Below, one piece after another: positions 12,625 through 25,595 of a stretch of DNA of 64,000 nt; positions within the stretch are counted from its first letter, which is position 1; each line of letters begins with the position of its first letter. A program made the position numbers and the translations under genes. The stretch is from Bugula neritina (taxonomy: Eukaryota > Bryozoa > Gymnolaemata > Cheilostomatida > Bugulidae): positions 1,116,001-1,180,000 of the forward strand of contig OZ037771.1 of NCBI GenBank assembly GCA_964035545.1. The letters are read 5' to 3'. The notes under the pieces were generated by a model. That model saw nothing but the letters and a program-made list of their open reading frames with translations, searched no databases and had not been told where the DNA came from.

Positions 12625-15600
12625 TTAACGGTGATGAGATGTTGCAGATGTGCTGTTCATCACAGCGCTGTAAGCATTCCTTATAAGGACATAGGGAAAG
12701 CACGACTCCAACAAGTCCATGCTCAGCACCTACAAGGAGAGGATTATATTACTATGTTTCTATATTACTATATTATATTACTGCATCATCATATTACATT
12801 TCTATATTACTATATTATACTACTGTATCAACATACTATATTTTTATATTACTATATTATACTACTGTATCAACATACTATATTTCTATATTACTATACT
12901 ATTATAGAACTGCAGTACATACATTTGACTCCTGTACAATAATATAGAGGAGTAGATAGACAGACTCTCTTGTTCGAATAGCCTCTTTTTCATTCTCCTG
13001 GCCAAGTCGCAGCAAACTAGAAGAGGCCAAGGCTAGAAACTCTTTCAGTCTCTCCTCCACATCATTGTCTCTTGAGTGAACGAGAAACAGAGCCTGTGCA
13101 AGCTGGTTGATAGCTCGGGCTACAGATATACAACATCCTAGTGATGTACCCGCTGTTGCAGCATGTGGTGGTGCAGATACCCACCCATACAGTGAGTGTT
13201 ACAGTTCTGAGGCTAACAGATACTCACCCATACAGTGAGTGTTGTTGGCGTGACCCTGGAGACTTGGTTCAAATGCCGAGTTCCCCGTAGCGGCACGTCT
13301 AGGAATGATGACGGCAACAAACACCATGAGGAGACAGGCCAGAGTGTACTGGTCCTCTCCCCCCTCCGGTTTCTGGTTGCGTATGGCTGCCACGAGCAGC
13401 GGGTCAACAGAACATTCGAACCCTACAGATACGATGACATGAATACTACAAGATATATAAATACTACACGTGATGTAATATGACACAACTGGACAGGTGA
13501 GTTACACAGTATAATATGACACAACTAGACAGGTGAGTTACACAGTATACTATGACATAACTGGACAGGCACACAAAGAGAAGCCCACCTGCTGAGCCTG
13601 CCATCTCCGTCACGTATATACTGTCAGATCCTGCTGGCACGTTGTCAGAGAAATCCTTAATAGAGGAGATGAGGAACGGGGCATGATCCAGCATGGCGTC
13701 ATGGAGCACATTTTGTAGCATGTGTCGGAATGACAGCAGTACGCCGATGATAGTCAGTCTACATGAAGACAGCAAACTGTTACTAGCCAATGAGAGTCAG
13801 TCTACGTGTTACTAGCCAATGGGAGTCAGTCTACGTGTTACTAGCCAATGGGAGTCAGTCTACGTGTTACTAGCCAATGAGAGTCAGTCTACGTGTTACT
13901 AGCCAATGGGAGTCAGTCTACGTGTTACTAGCCAATGAGAGTCAGTCTACGTGTTACTAGCCAATGAGAGTCAGTCTACGTGTTACTAGCCAATGAGAGT
14001 CAGTCTACGTGTTACTAGCCAATGAGAGTCAGTCTACGTGTTACTAGCCAATGAGAGTCAGTCTACGTGTTACTAGCCAATGAGAGTCAGTCTACGTGTT
14101 ACTAGCCAATGAGAGTCAGTCTACGTGTTACTAGCCAATGAGAGTCAGTCAGTTTACATACTCATAGCTTACTTTCACACCAACCACGTATTCACTTGCC
14201 TTTGGAGAACATTTTCCGGATTCTCTAACTTTTTTGCCAGTTCAACCATAACGTCAGGTTTGTCAAAGCTGGTTCGAAGCTGAATCAGCGTTTCTTTGTT
14301 GCTAATGACAACCTGTTTAAGTTCGTTGACATAAAGAGCCACCCTGTACATGAGCTGCTCGCCTGCAATAACACACTCCACATGGGGTCAAGGCCGCATA
14401 CGACAGCAAGGAGTCTATTCAATCATAGTTGAATGCAACCTTTGTAATGAAGATACCCATCAGCATTTGCGGCAGCAAATAGTAGGAAATGTAAGCAACA
14501 GTTATAAGTATTGACAAAGAATATGTAGTTATCCCCCTCCCCGCTATTCAACTGTGGAAACATACTAGAATACTGAACAAGGTAGATTGTTGACCAGCAT
14601 AGAAAGGAAGTAACTCCTAATTCCTTTGCAATGCAGTAAACTTTAGCATCAAGATTGTAAATGGCCTAAAGTAGTGACAGCAGATGGAATATTTACATTA
14701 GCCACGTGGAGTTACCTACCCATGTATCTCATGCCATAAGGCCCGAGCAGCTCGGCCAATGCCCTCAGCTCTTTCACATCGGAGAATTCCTCCGCACTGA
14801 ACGGTAGTTTCTCTTCAGATGAGAGGCTGACAAATGCTTTCTGGAGAGGAGAGTATATGATGTGACCTTGTGACACGTGACGTAGTAGTACTTCCAGGTA
14901 CCAGTTGGTGTATTTCTACAGTGACATGTGAACATGTGTGGTATATATGACTACAATACATACAAGAGTAGTATATATGAGTATAGTACATACAAGAGTA
15001 GTATATATGAGTATAGTACATACATGAGTAATAGTATGTTCCCCAGTCAACCCATCTACTGGCTGTGTCTGGTAAAGCAGCACGTTGTTGAACACCCTGG
15101 ATATATCTATGTGGATGTAATTCTCCAGTGACTGAAGGACATCCATCATCGCTTTTACTCCGGACAAAACTTCTGAAGGTTTTGCTATTACTTCACCAGC
15201 TGGATTGTGCATTAGCATTCCTGTGTGTATAGTATAGTACAGTATATTATATAGTATAGTACAGTATATTATATAGTATAGTACAGTATATTATATAGTA
15301 TATTACAGTATATTATATAGTATATTACAGTATATTATATAGTATAGTACAGTATATTATATAGTATAGTACAGTATATTATACAGTATATTACAGTATA
15401 TTATATAGTATATTACAGTATATTATATAGTATAGTACAGTATATTATACAGTATATTACAGTATATTATATAGTATATTACAGTATATTATATAGTATA
15501 GTACAGTATATTATATAGTATAGTACAGTATATTACATAGTATAGTACATATATTATATAGTACATATATAAAAGTACAGTGTAGCATAGTATAGTAGAG

Positions 15601-18600
15601 TACAATCAACAGAACAAAGTTACTTGATGGTGAATATAGACTAAGGTCCATTACCTGCAAGAGCTTTGTTGAACCTGCCCTCAAGGTTATGCATGAAGAA
15701 GTCGCGAGGTACGAAGCCGTGTCCCCAGACCTGTATGACGGAGCAGTAGTTGAGGGCGTAGCTGAGCTCTGTCAGCGCCATGTGCAGCTTGTCTAGCTTC
15801 GTGAAGTCCTCTCTCTGTTTGCGCTGACTCTCTTCTCCTGGATTCCTGAATGCTTGGGGTCTACGATTCTTATTCTTTCCTGGAAACAGAAGCATGTCCA
15901 TGAGATACCAGCAGCAGTATATAGGTGTAACACTGTTAGACCACAGCTAGATGACATAGATGTAATACTGTTAGACCACAGCTAGATGAAGTAGGTGTAA
16001 CACTGTTACACCACAGCTAGATGACGTAGATGTAACACTGTTAGACCACAGCTAGATGACATAGGTGTAACACTGTTAGATCACAGCTAGATGATATAGA
16101 TGCAACATTGTATGGCAACTCCTCACCTTGACCGACTCGCTTAGTGTCGAGTTGAATTTTATGCACGCAGTGTTTGGGGAGAACGCCGTCATTCAGCAAC
16201 ACCTGCTCCTCGCATATTGTGGTGATTACTTGGTTCAACTGCAACACAACGTTACGCAACTGCAGGCCATGGTTACAGCACACAGCACTCAATACAACAA
16301 CCACACATATACTGGAGTTATGCACTCTCAACGCATTGACTAGAAGCAAAGAGCACACGATGTTGGCCAACACACCTCATCTGACATCTCTTTCAGGAAC
16401 CAGTTACAGTACTGGACGCTCGTCTGGCCAATAGAATGTCGCTCCTCCGGGCACAGACTCGGGTGAACGGCAGTCAGGAAGTGGGCACAGATGAGTGGAA
16501 AGGCAACGCTAAACCTACGAGTAAATTGCACTGAATGGTATCAAACATGGCAGATTGTTATTCCCAGAGACGAGTTTAACGCAGATTTTGTGTCACCAGT
16601 CACTACTACACGCTACGAATACACACATAGACGCCCAATCACAAACAGCTTTACAAAGTGATACAACCAATGACAAGAAACGTTACCTATGTTGTGCAGG
16701 GAATTCCATGCACTGCCTGAATTGTTGTTCAAATAAAGTGGTGTGAAAGCAGTAGATGCTGAGGTCTGATACCTCATCCACCAGGTCGTCCAGGAAGTCC
16801 ACCATCTTGGTGTGGAAGATGATGGTGTTCATGAGTTTAGCCAGGGTTCTGTGGTCTTGTAGACGGAGGGTGGTGTTGTGAATACTAGTGTACGCCTGCG
16901 TTATTATATGTTCTTATATACTAGATTTACAACTATCCCTAGAAGTTGCAATATAATTCTGATCCGTAATGATCGTTATAGATTCATCTTAGCACAGATG
17001 TGACATATTAAGTATAAATAAGTAAAGATGACGTAGCTATGTCCATTCACAAAACCTAGAGATTGCTCACTGTCTTCATACACAGTGTCAACAATGAAGT
17101 AACAGCAGCTATTACACATGCTACAGATGTTTCTACGTAGACAATCGCCACCACAGTATTACTACTATGAATACTACAGACAATACAACAGTAAGTACAC
17201 GCACTACAATAGTAAACGCAAATGCTTCAGCTCTAACTACATATACTACAGCAGTGACTACAACAGTAACTACATTATAACTACATGTACTACAGAAGTG
17301 ACTACAGCAGACACTCACTTGCAGCCTGACCCAGTCTAATCTTATGCCATCAAACTCAAAGTTCTGCGTCTCCTCTATCTGTCTGAGAGAGAGGTCGTCT
17401 ATGGAGCGTTTCATAGACGTGACGATACCAGACAACTCGTCTGACAGCGGGGGCATGCCAAGGAGAACCTGCTGCAGCTCGGCTACGTCAAACCCCTTGA
17501 GATACTGCACGTAATACCTCTGCAGCACCTGACTGTACTTCTTCACCAAACCTGCAAGTGAGAGAGAAGAGAGCTGGTCATAGTCACAAGACGAGTAGAA
17601 GGAAGAGAATACCGTATAGAGTATTAGCAGTGGTTACAGCCGTGTTGAGTTTACCTCTCAGTTCTTCAATGTAGAACAGTAGCTCAGGGAGTTGTCGGTC
17701 ATTCAGGTCATCAGGGTTGGTCTTGACCTTGCCCTTAGTCTGGGGGAGATTGTTGGCGTGTCTGAGCAGCCACTCCACCTCGTCTCTCGCGTGACTCAGC
17801 ATCATGAACGCAAACATAGCCTTGGGCCCGAGCAGACCCGGCTGGTCAGCAAACAACAGGTTCATCTAGAACACAGGCTATGCATGATGTCTTCTATATA
17901 CTAACCCACATTAGGTTGCAATACATACTGGAATGTGCAGTGATCAGATGCAGTCCACTAGTCAATAGAAAACAATGCAATGATGAGTTGAAAAATAAAG
18001 CTAGAAAACATAAAAAGAATTGAGACTGGTTTGCTGCACTTTGTCTTGACTTGTATTGAATAGTAACAATAGACTGTGCTATAGATAGAGCGTATATAAC
18101 AGGCAAGAGAATAGCATTATGAAAAGATATTCTACACTGATGTGACTCGCTGAAAATGAAATTATTAACAGCATTTTTATGATAAAATTTATTGCACCTT
18201 TGTAAGAAATTTGAATGCGAAATATGCCTTTGATAGTAACACATGTAGAGAGTTACTACTCTGTGGTAACACATGTAGAGAGATACTACTCTGCGGTGAC
18301 ACATGTAGAGTGTTGCTACTCTGCGGTGACACATGTAGAGAGATACTACTCTGCGGTGACACATGTAGAAAGACACACCAACATGGCTCACCTCCTTCAT
18401 AGCCATTCTCAGGTATTTCCGGCGATCTTTGTGAAGGATTGGAGCATCTTGTAGTGCTTTTTGGTGACATTCTTTCACCTCCCGAAGCCGTTTCTCATAT
18501 CCTACAGATAGTAGCCAACAGTTAGTTGCAATACTACAGACTGTATACTACAGACTGTATACTACAGTCTGTATACTACAACACAGACTAGCCTAAATGA

Positions 18601-21188
18601 ATGTCATGTAATTGAACTGCCAGAAGTTGACAGGAGCAGATATACAGTCTGCCATTACCATCAACTGACTAACTCTTATCTAGAGAGAGTGGTATTATCA
18701 ATTAGAGAGTTCAACTAGGAAGTCACGCCTTACATACATACTAGCTCCACCCTCACCCCGCCTACCCACAAACTCTACTGCATTACTCATTAGTAGACAT
18801 TTTATATTGGAACAAGACCCAGTGACTTGATTCTCTTCTATCACGGTCTACTTCTTTTTGGAATAAGTTCATATACTGACAAGTTCACAGTGGCTAACTA
18901 ATATACGCCGTGTCCATCACTTCAGACATCCTGCTCTACCCTAAGGAGAAGTGCTCTTACTATACACAGCTATAATTAGCTCAGCTGCTCTGATAAAGTT
19001 TATGTCAAGTTGAGTCATGAAGAGTATCGAGTTACTGTGAAGTATGCGGGCTGGCAGCAAGTAACAGGGAAGGACCCACCAACCAGCAACATACCTTTTA
19101 GTCTCTCAAAGTACTTCTCTATGATGACATGGACATGCAGCACTTCATCTCTCCACAGTTGTATGACCCAGGTGGTTGACAGTGCTTGCTTCCATAACTC
19201 TAGGGCAGTGGGTTCTGCTAGCTGTGTGGTTATAATATGTGTATATATTAAGTGCTATACCATATATACATAGTATAACACAGTATAACATAGTATAACA
19301 TGGTATAACATAGTATAACATAATATATATGCTGTATATAAACCATAGTCTACATCTCAAACAAACTTCATAACATCTGAAAATTCAGTAAGCTGTATGA
19401 AAGGGTATCAAATTACTAAAATTATAACACAAACCAGAGAAAGTGCGTGCAAAGTTAGCTCAGTGTAAACATATCTGTAAGTTATAACAGTTGCTGCAAA
19501 TGTTGATAAGAGAGGTTGAGAATATTTATAGTCAAAAAAGTACAATTGATAGGAAATTTCAAAAATACAATCACAAGGATTAACTCTTCATCCTTTCACC
19601 TAACAGCACTCCCCCATTTCGAATGATTTGTTATAGAAACACAGCTAGTCCTGCTAGAGCACCCAAATATCCCACACATTATCTGCATATAAATAGTGAC
19701 TTTAAAACCTGTCAACTCAGGAGTCAAATCAGGTCAGTTCCTCATATGCTAATGAATTCAGATGAGGGACACTTGCAAACTTCTTTAAACTCATTTAAAG
19801 TTTAGAGTGAGTTTCTACGAATCTAATAATTCAATGGAAGGGGATGAGAGTACATGTCCAACCTGTTGGTGTATAAGCAGGAAACCCAGCACCACCCACT
19901 TCTGCATCAAATCTAAGGACAGGTATTCACAAGGTACAGTCTCACTCCTTGCAGGTTCCATCAATTTATTGGACTCTGATATTATACTGAGGTACTGGTT
20001 TGACCGCCATTGATCTGCAGAGAGGTCTCTTCTTTGATATATCAGCTGTAAGTGTAGAAGCCAAGTAAATGAAATACTAGTTTATATGAAGAGGTCATGG
20101 AAGTAGTTACATATTCATATTGATTTACGAGCCAAAGATAAATAAATATCTATTATTTATCAATAAAAAAGTGTTTAGGTAAATTTAACAAGTGATTCAG
20201 TTTTAATGAATCACTCAACTACTTTGGATAGAAACGAATAGTTGAAATTATAAGAAAAAAAAACAGTTTAGACCACAATATGAACATGTTGCTACTAGTA
20301 TAATGACTACTACTAGTAGTAGTAGTAGTAGTAGTAGTAGTATGACTACTACTACTACTATTACTACTAGTAGACCCTACTGGCTACTACTACTAGTGCT
20401 ACTACTACTAATAGTAGTTGTAGTAGTAGCAGCACTAGCAGTAGTAGGGTCTAATAATGAACTAGTACTACTAATAGTAATTCAAACCGCATATAATAAT
20501 TATTATAAACATATCTATTCTTATTCTAGTTGCTTAAAATCTTAACACCTACCTTCAAAGACAACAATGCGAATGTCAATTGCTTAACATGAGGCACAAA
20601 CTCTTCACACATCTTTTTAATAGGAGCCTCATGGTAATCGATCATCATTTGGGCTAGACGAGGAAATGAGGTTTCTTGGTTCCCATGCTGCATTTCATGA
20701 GCAATGTTATACAATCCAAGTAATGCACGTTTGTCTTCAATTTTTGAAACTATTAGCATCATAGACACATAAGTTACAACAAGATCTAAATATTTCTTTG
20801 TCAAGTCAAAGTTAATAGATATGTCGAAATGAATTTGGCTAGCATCGATGATCACAAGCAACTCTCCAACATGGTCTTTGAATTCAATCATATCCACCAT
20901 GGTGAAATAATGTTGATTTAGAGATTTCAGTATGTCATTTTTAACATTTGCATTAATGGAGCTTCCGTAGGTTTGACTACTGCAGCTATTAGGATTGAAC
21001 TTTCTGCTATCCATTGCTTTGATTACTCCTTCCAAACTTCTCTCACCGAAAACTGATGGACGAGTTTCGGCATTACTTAGAGTCTTTTTCATATCATACA
21101 GCCGCGTTAGTAAACCAACTCCACGATCATTTAGAATCGTCAATTTTTCAGCCACCCTAGCTTGCCTAACTTGGCCTGCTGGGGCCAT
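12625..21188 (-). CDS. NCKAP1: NCKAP1 (Nck-associated protein 1, Nap1/HEM family), complete
   Basis: Membrane-apposed subunit of the WAVE regulatory complex, which links Rac to Arp2/3 actin nucleation. Seventeen exons: 21188-20553, 20045-19863, 19221-19095, 18501-18392, 17865-17655, 17551-17319, 16895-16687, 16514-16376, 16238-16127, 15879-15655, 15220-15024, 14915-14720, 14362-14200, 13758-13589, 13422-13228, 13119-12923, 12729-12625. They sum to 3408 nt, giving 1135 aa, close to the roughly 1128 aa of vertebrate NCKAP1, with every phase consistent. Diagnostic blocks in order: [142 protein letters not shown]. The exon 13/14 intron uses a GC donor. Start ATG lies in the conserved N-terminus, 280 bp from IQCG. 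The introns carry many minisatellites. Confidence 0.97.
12744..12907. repeat. AT-rich tandem repeat in the last NCKAP1 intron
   Basis: Units of about 46 bp built from ctatattactatatta and tactgtatcaacatac, three to four copies. They fill most of the intron between exons 16 and 17. Confidence 0.8.
13479..13568. repeat. 36-bp tandem repeat in NCKAP1 intron 14
   Basis: About 2.5 copies of a unit containing acaactggacaggtgagtta, between exons 14 and 15. Confidence 0.8.
13752..14155. repeat. 29-bp minisatellite, about 14 copies, containing copies of the exon 14 acceptor
   Basis: Minus-strand units read CGTAGACTGACTCTCATTGG and so on. The real acceptor of NCKAP1 exon 14 is CATGTAG followed by ACTGACTATCATCGG. 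The first 16 exonic bases match the unit at about 14 positions, so each unit carries a near-copy of the junction. Confidence 0.92.
14935..15030. repeat. 28-bp tandem repeat starting at the exon 11 donor of NCKAP1
   Basis: About three units. On the minus strand the genuine junction TTACTCAT/GTATGTACTATACTC is echoed by units reading TACTCTT/GTATGTACTATACTC, so the donor is repeated. Confidence 0.8.
15228..15570. repeat. AT-rich minisatellite upstream of NCKAP1 exon 11
   Basis: Variable short units of tatagtacagtatattata type fill almost the whole intron between exons 10 and 11 and begin within about 10 bp of the exon 11 acceptor. Confidence 0.9.
15918..16112. repeat. 35-bp minisatellite in NCKAP1 intron 9
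   Basis: About five copies of a unit containing gtaacactgttagaccacag between exons 9 and 10. Confidence 0.85.
18236..18372. repeat. 30-bp minisatellite in NCKAP1 intron 4
   Basis: About 4.5 copies of a unit containing gtgacacatgtagagagata, just beyond the exon 4 donor. The unit length is a multiple of three, which makes long false ORFs on both strands. Confidence 0.9.
20300..20475. repeat. Trinucleotide tract (TAG/TAC)n in NCKAP1 intron 1
   Basis: Runs of agt and tac triplets that are partly inverted relative to each other, so the region can fold back. It produces false Ser/Thr and Leu/Val ORFs. Confidence 0.9.
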
Positions 21189-21468
21189 CGTAGTATGATT
21201 CTTTTTAATTTTAGTTTAGCAGTAACCAGGAAAAGAGAAGCTGAAGCGAAACATCCTTCTTTGACCCAATTGTACCGGATATAGAAATACTTCCTTTCAA
21301 ATTTGCGCGAAAACGTGCGCTTTGACATAAGTGCGCACGCTGTTTCTAAGGAAGTTCTGTGTAAACAAATAGAATTACTTTAGTTGAAGTAATAGCTAAT
21401 CTTTATCTAGTTTTGCATGAACGACTATCACCAGAATATTATTAGGATATGAGCGAATAATAATACAA
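21189..21468. promoter_or_regulatory. Bidirectional promoter region between NCKAP1 and IQCG
   Basis: Only 280 bp separate the divergent start codons. The segment is locally richer in CpG than its surroundings (gcgcgaaaacgtgcgc near 21304-21319 and gtgcgcacgc near 21331-21340), a common property of animal head-to-head promoters. No TATA box was seen. A single GTAACC half-site of an RFX X-box lies near 21222; the second half is poor. Shared regulation is inferred from spacing. Confidence 0.65.
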
Positions 21469-24400
21469 ATGGCTACCCCAGAAAGCAGATCTAATCATAG
21501 ATCACAAAATTCTATTAGAGCAAGTGGAAGTAAGAAAAGTGCAGCATTAGCTACACTTAAAGCTTATGAATCAGTATGTATAGCTTCAGTTCTTGAAGAT
21601 TGTGCAGATCAATTGGCTATTTTGGGAGCCATAATGCCAGGTAGTTATGAAGCCAGAAAAGATGCTAAGCAGGTAACTAAAGTTTTAAAACTGTTATGTT
21701 TTGTTATACAAAAAATCTCACGTGAGCATAGTGATAGACTAGCAATAACTAGATAATATGCATCTAATACGACTTTCACTTTCAGTCTTTGTCACCAAAT
21801 CACCTTTTATTTTATTTTAATTTTAGTCTTACTCTCAATCAGTTTTAGTGCAACATTTATACCTTTGTGCTTTATAATAATCTAAAATGAAAAACTTTGT
21901 TCACCACATCATGAAATGCCCTGTAGAGAAAACCTGTGGCTATCATCTTAGAATGTCTTACATAATTTGATTCTAAGCTTTGTCTGTCTGGTGTTGTCAT
22001 AATTAGAATGATTGGTTTAGATAGTAAAAGATGAAATAGGCTCTCTAGTAGATGAACAAAAAAAGCTGGAGGGAGCATATGAAGACGTGATGACTGACAG
22101 AGTAGCGGGTCAAGGTGAAGCAGGGTTAGCTACTAAACAGGCTAGCCATGGTAAAGCTCAACAGGCAGGCAAAGAGTTGACAAACTCTACTAATGTTATG
22201 TTGAGAAGTTTGAAGCAAAATCCATTAACAATGGACAATCTAAGCAAAGTTCAAGATGACAGGTATGAGTGTTAGATAGTTTGCAGCTTGCTTATGTGTG
22301 CTGTGTTATCTCCCATTACATAATAAGAACTTCATGTAATTTAGATCAAACCCGTGACACTACAAAAAAGTCATTCTAATTCTACATGTATTGGACAGCC
22401 TTGCTTATTTTAGAAATATTAGTTTTAATTGATTAAAGCTGTGAGCCTTTATTACTCAATATAACAGTATGAGTACCTACTTACTTACTACAGTATGAGT
22501 ACCTACTTACTTACTACAGTATGAGTACCTACTTACTTACTACAGTATGAGTACCTACTTACTTACTACAGTATGAGTGCCTACTTACTTACTACAGTAT
22601 GAGTACCTACTTACTTACTACAGTATGAGTACCTACTTACTTACTGCAGTATGATTACCTACTTACTTACTACAGTATGAGTACCTACTTACTTACTACA
22701 GTATGAGTGCCTACTTACTTACTACAGTATGAGTATCTACTTACTTACTACAGTATGAGTATCTACTTCTCCTGAAATATTCTCTGCATTTATATGATGT
22801 GATTTAATTCAACAGAAGCTTGTTTTGAGCTTAGCTTATGCTTGCAGCTGGTATATTATATTTCTATTATTTTATTATTTGCTTTGTTCATTTTTCTTTT
22901 TTCTTTGCTTGCTTGATTTTGTATTGTGAATCTTGTTTTGTGATTCTGTCACTCAGTAGTAATATTTCTAGTTATTTGTTTTATTGTTCCCTTTTATTGT
23001 TGCATATGAGTCATATATAAGTTATTGAAATACAACGTGTGTTGATCATTGTCTATAATATAATAAATATATGTATGTTTTTGCAGAGGATTTCTAGAGA
23101 GCGTTGTCATTCAGAGTATACACGAACTGAAAGACAAGAATACTTACCACTCCCTAGTTGAAGCTGTCAAAACTGAAAAAATTCGAAAACAGCGACTTCA
23201 AGATACAATAAAAAAGTAAGTTTAGACTATTCTATTCTTTATATTTAATTATATAATGAGTGTTTGAAACTTTCCTTTAAACTTTCAAACAATGTATCAT
23301 TCATGCACTAAAATGTTTTTTTTTGTTACAGGGAAGAGGAAGGTCGCAAGTACATAAAGAACTTACGAGAGCAACTCATTAATGTTGGCAGAGATAAAGA
23401 GTCTGAGGTATAAAACTTATTAAATAATTATCTTTTAAATTTAATCTTTATTTATTTCAAAACATGGTCAATTATTGGATATTATTTCTGTAGGTTAATT
23501 CAAAATGATTAAACTTCTCAATTGGCAGTGAAAATGGTACATGCAGTAAAGAGGTGAATGACCATGCTGGTCTATAATTTAGCCTGTTATTTTAGCAGAT
23601 ATAAATATTTGTTAGGTAATTTCTATGTTTTCCTATTGACCATTTTTGACTAATTCTTATATTGATCAGTACCCTTATATAACTTTATAGTAAATATGCA
23701 ATTAATATATTATAACTTAATAGTAAATATGCAATTAATATATTATAACTTAATAGTAAATATGCAATTAATATATTATAACTTAATAGTAAATATGCAA
23801 TTAATATATTATAACTTAATAGTGAATATGCAATTAATATATTATAACTTAATAGTAAATATGCAATTAATATATTATAACTTAATAGTAAATATGCAAT
23901 TAATATATTATAACTTAATAGTGAATATGCAATTAATATATTATAACTTAATAGTAAATATACAATTAATATATTATAACTTAAAAGTAAATATACAATC
24001 AATATGCAGATACAAATGAGAATGGAGATGATCGCCCACCTCAAGGATCAGCTACAGGAAATGAAGGCTAAGACTAGTATGGAAAAGAAGTACATTAAGA
24101 AAGTCTGCAACGTCTCAGTATTGCAAACACAAAAGATGTGTAATTTAGGAGAAAAAGATTTGAAGGATCAAATAGACGTGAGGGGTTTATGGTATTTTAT
24201 GCAAGTTGTGGGAGTAATTATTCCTTTCATTTGTAGTCTGTAGTCTGAGAAAGGTTATGGGATGATATACTGTTTTATGACAAAGCTTACCTGCATTACC
24301 CTTGTAAGCTCACTGTTTAGATTGCTCTTTTTGCAGCACATCTACATAGTTTAGTAGAATTGGTAGTAATACACCACATTGCTAAGTAACATGTTGCCGT

Positions 24401-25178
24401 CAAACCTCAAACTTCTTCTGTGCTATCTAAAAATATATTGTGATGGTTGTATTATGTTATAATAAATTACATTGTTTTGTATTCTATTACATTATGTGGC
24501 GTTATATCGCATTGTACTTTATTGCATTGTATTGCGTTATATTTGTGCATTTCGGCTGTTTTAGAGGATAAGATCTAAACTGGACGAAGAAACTCGATGC
24601 CATGAAGACATCTGCCAATACTTGATGACGCACCAAGGGTTACTTGAGACTAAGCTTGAGTACTGGATCGCCAAGTACGAGAAGGACACGGAGGAGAAAG
24701 CTAGGGAACTTGATGTACTTAAATCATCTAAAGCCAAAGACTTGGAGAGGCTGCAGGAGCTTACGAAACTGGTGTGTTGTCAATCTTGCGTCTTTCTTTT
24801 TGCTTCAATTTGCATTAAACTTTACTTTGGAAATACAATTAAAGTAACTGTAAAATTCCAATTAATATATTATTCTAAAATGTTTACACTGTGTAGTTAT
24901 ACAGTAACAGCTATATGCGCTACATTCTATTTTTAAATTATTATATATTTCGTTGCTTTGATTAGTATGCGGAGTATGAGCAAGTGGTGGTTGAAGACAG
25001 AATTGAGAAGGAAAAGGTGCGAAGGAAACACGAGCAGGAAGCTATAGAGTTAAAGGCAGCCATTAGACTTGAAGCGTGGTGGCGTGGTGTCATGGTGAGA
25101 AAGGGTCTTGGACCATTCAAAAAGGGAAAGAAGAAAAAAGGAAAGGGAAAGAAATCTGGAAAGAAGAAGAAGAAATAG
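21469..25178 (+). CDS. IQCG: IQCG / DRC9, dynein regulatory complex subunit, complete
   Basis: Subunit of the nexin-dynein regulatory complex of motile cilia and flagella; the family binds calmodulin through an IQ motif. Seven exons: 21469-21672, 22021-22262, 23087-23215, 23332-23407, 24010-24177, 24565-24771, 24966-25178. Together they make 1239 nt and 412 aa, against about 443 in human. Conserved blocks: [19 protein letters not shown] (about residues 45-63), [74 protein letters not shown], then [19 protein letters not shown] (IQ motif, about 375-393) and a lysine/glycine-rich tail. Most of the rest is predicted coiled coil. AATAAA lies at 25285-25290. The intron before exon 5 is largely a 33-bp array that runs into the acceptor. 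Head-to-head with NCKAP1. Confidence 0.95.
22466..22770. repeat. 26-bp minisatellite, about 11 copies, in IQCG intron 2
   Basis: Unit acagtatgagtacctactta plus cttact. The acagtatgagt core resembles the exon 2 donor junction (gacag/gtatgagtg) about 200 bp upstream; common origin is possible but not shown. Confidence 0.93.
23688..24009. repeat. 33-bp minisatellite, about 9.5 copies, ending at the IQCG exon 5 acceptor
   Basis: Unit contains aatatgcaattaatatatta. The last copy reads aatatgcag and its AG is the exon 5 acceptor. Because 33 is a multiple of three, both strands are open (an [11 protein letters not shown] repeat on the plus strand); this is not a real protein. Confidence 0.95.
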
Positions 25179-25284
25179 ACAGCAAAGCCATATTATAGTG
25201 TTTATGTTATTTATTCTCATGCGTAAACTAAGTGAACAAGTTAGCTTTGATCTGTTTATATGTATAAATTTTAGATAATTCCAA

Positions 25285-25290
25285 AATAAA
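25285..25290 (+). terminator. IQCG polyadenylation signal AATAAA
   Basis: Canonical hexamer 107 bp after the IQCG stop codon and about 300 bp before the next gene on the same strand. Confidence 0.7.
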
Positions 25291-25595
25291 CTTTAAAAAA
25301 TGCTTATGCCATAATTTATGATTTTCATCAATAATAACTCTGATATACTCTATGTTGCTGTAAGAAACTGGCAAGCAACAAACATCAAATAGGTGAAACA
25401 AACTTTCTTCCTATAAACAAGTAGACAGGTTGACCTACAAAAGCTGCCAGTAAATTAATTAATTAAATAATTGCTATTTAATGATCACATGGTTGTGCAA
25501 GGGCTGGGCTAAGATGACCTTCATTGCATTGTGCTTTACAGCATGCAATAACAGAGAGCTGTTGGTTTATATTTTAAAACTAAATACTAGCTGCT

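Noticed and set aside
13235-13483. Plus-strand ORF of 82 codons
   Set aside because: Antisense shadow of NCKAP1 exon 15.
23685-24044. Repetitive ORFs on both strands ([11 protein letters not shown] and [11 protein letters not shown])
   Set aside because: 33-bp minisatellite in an IQCG intron; no start context and no conservation expected.
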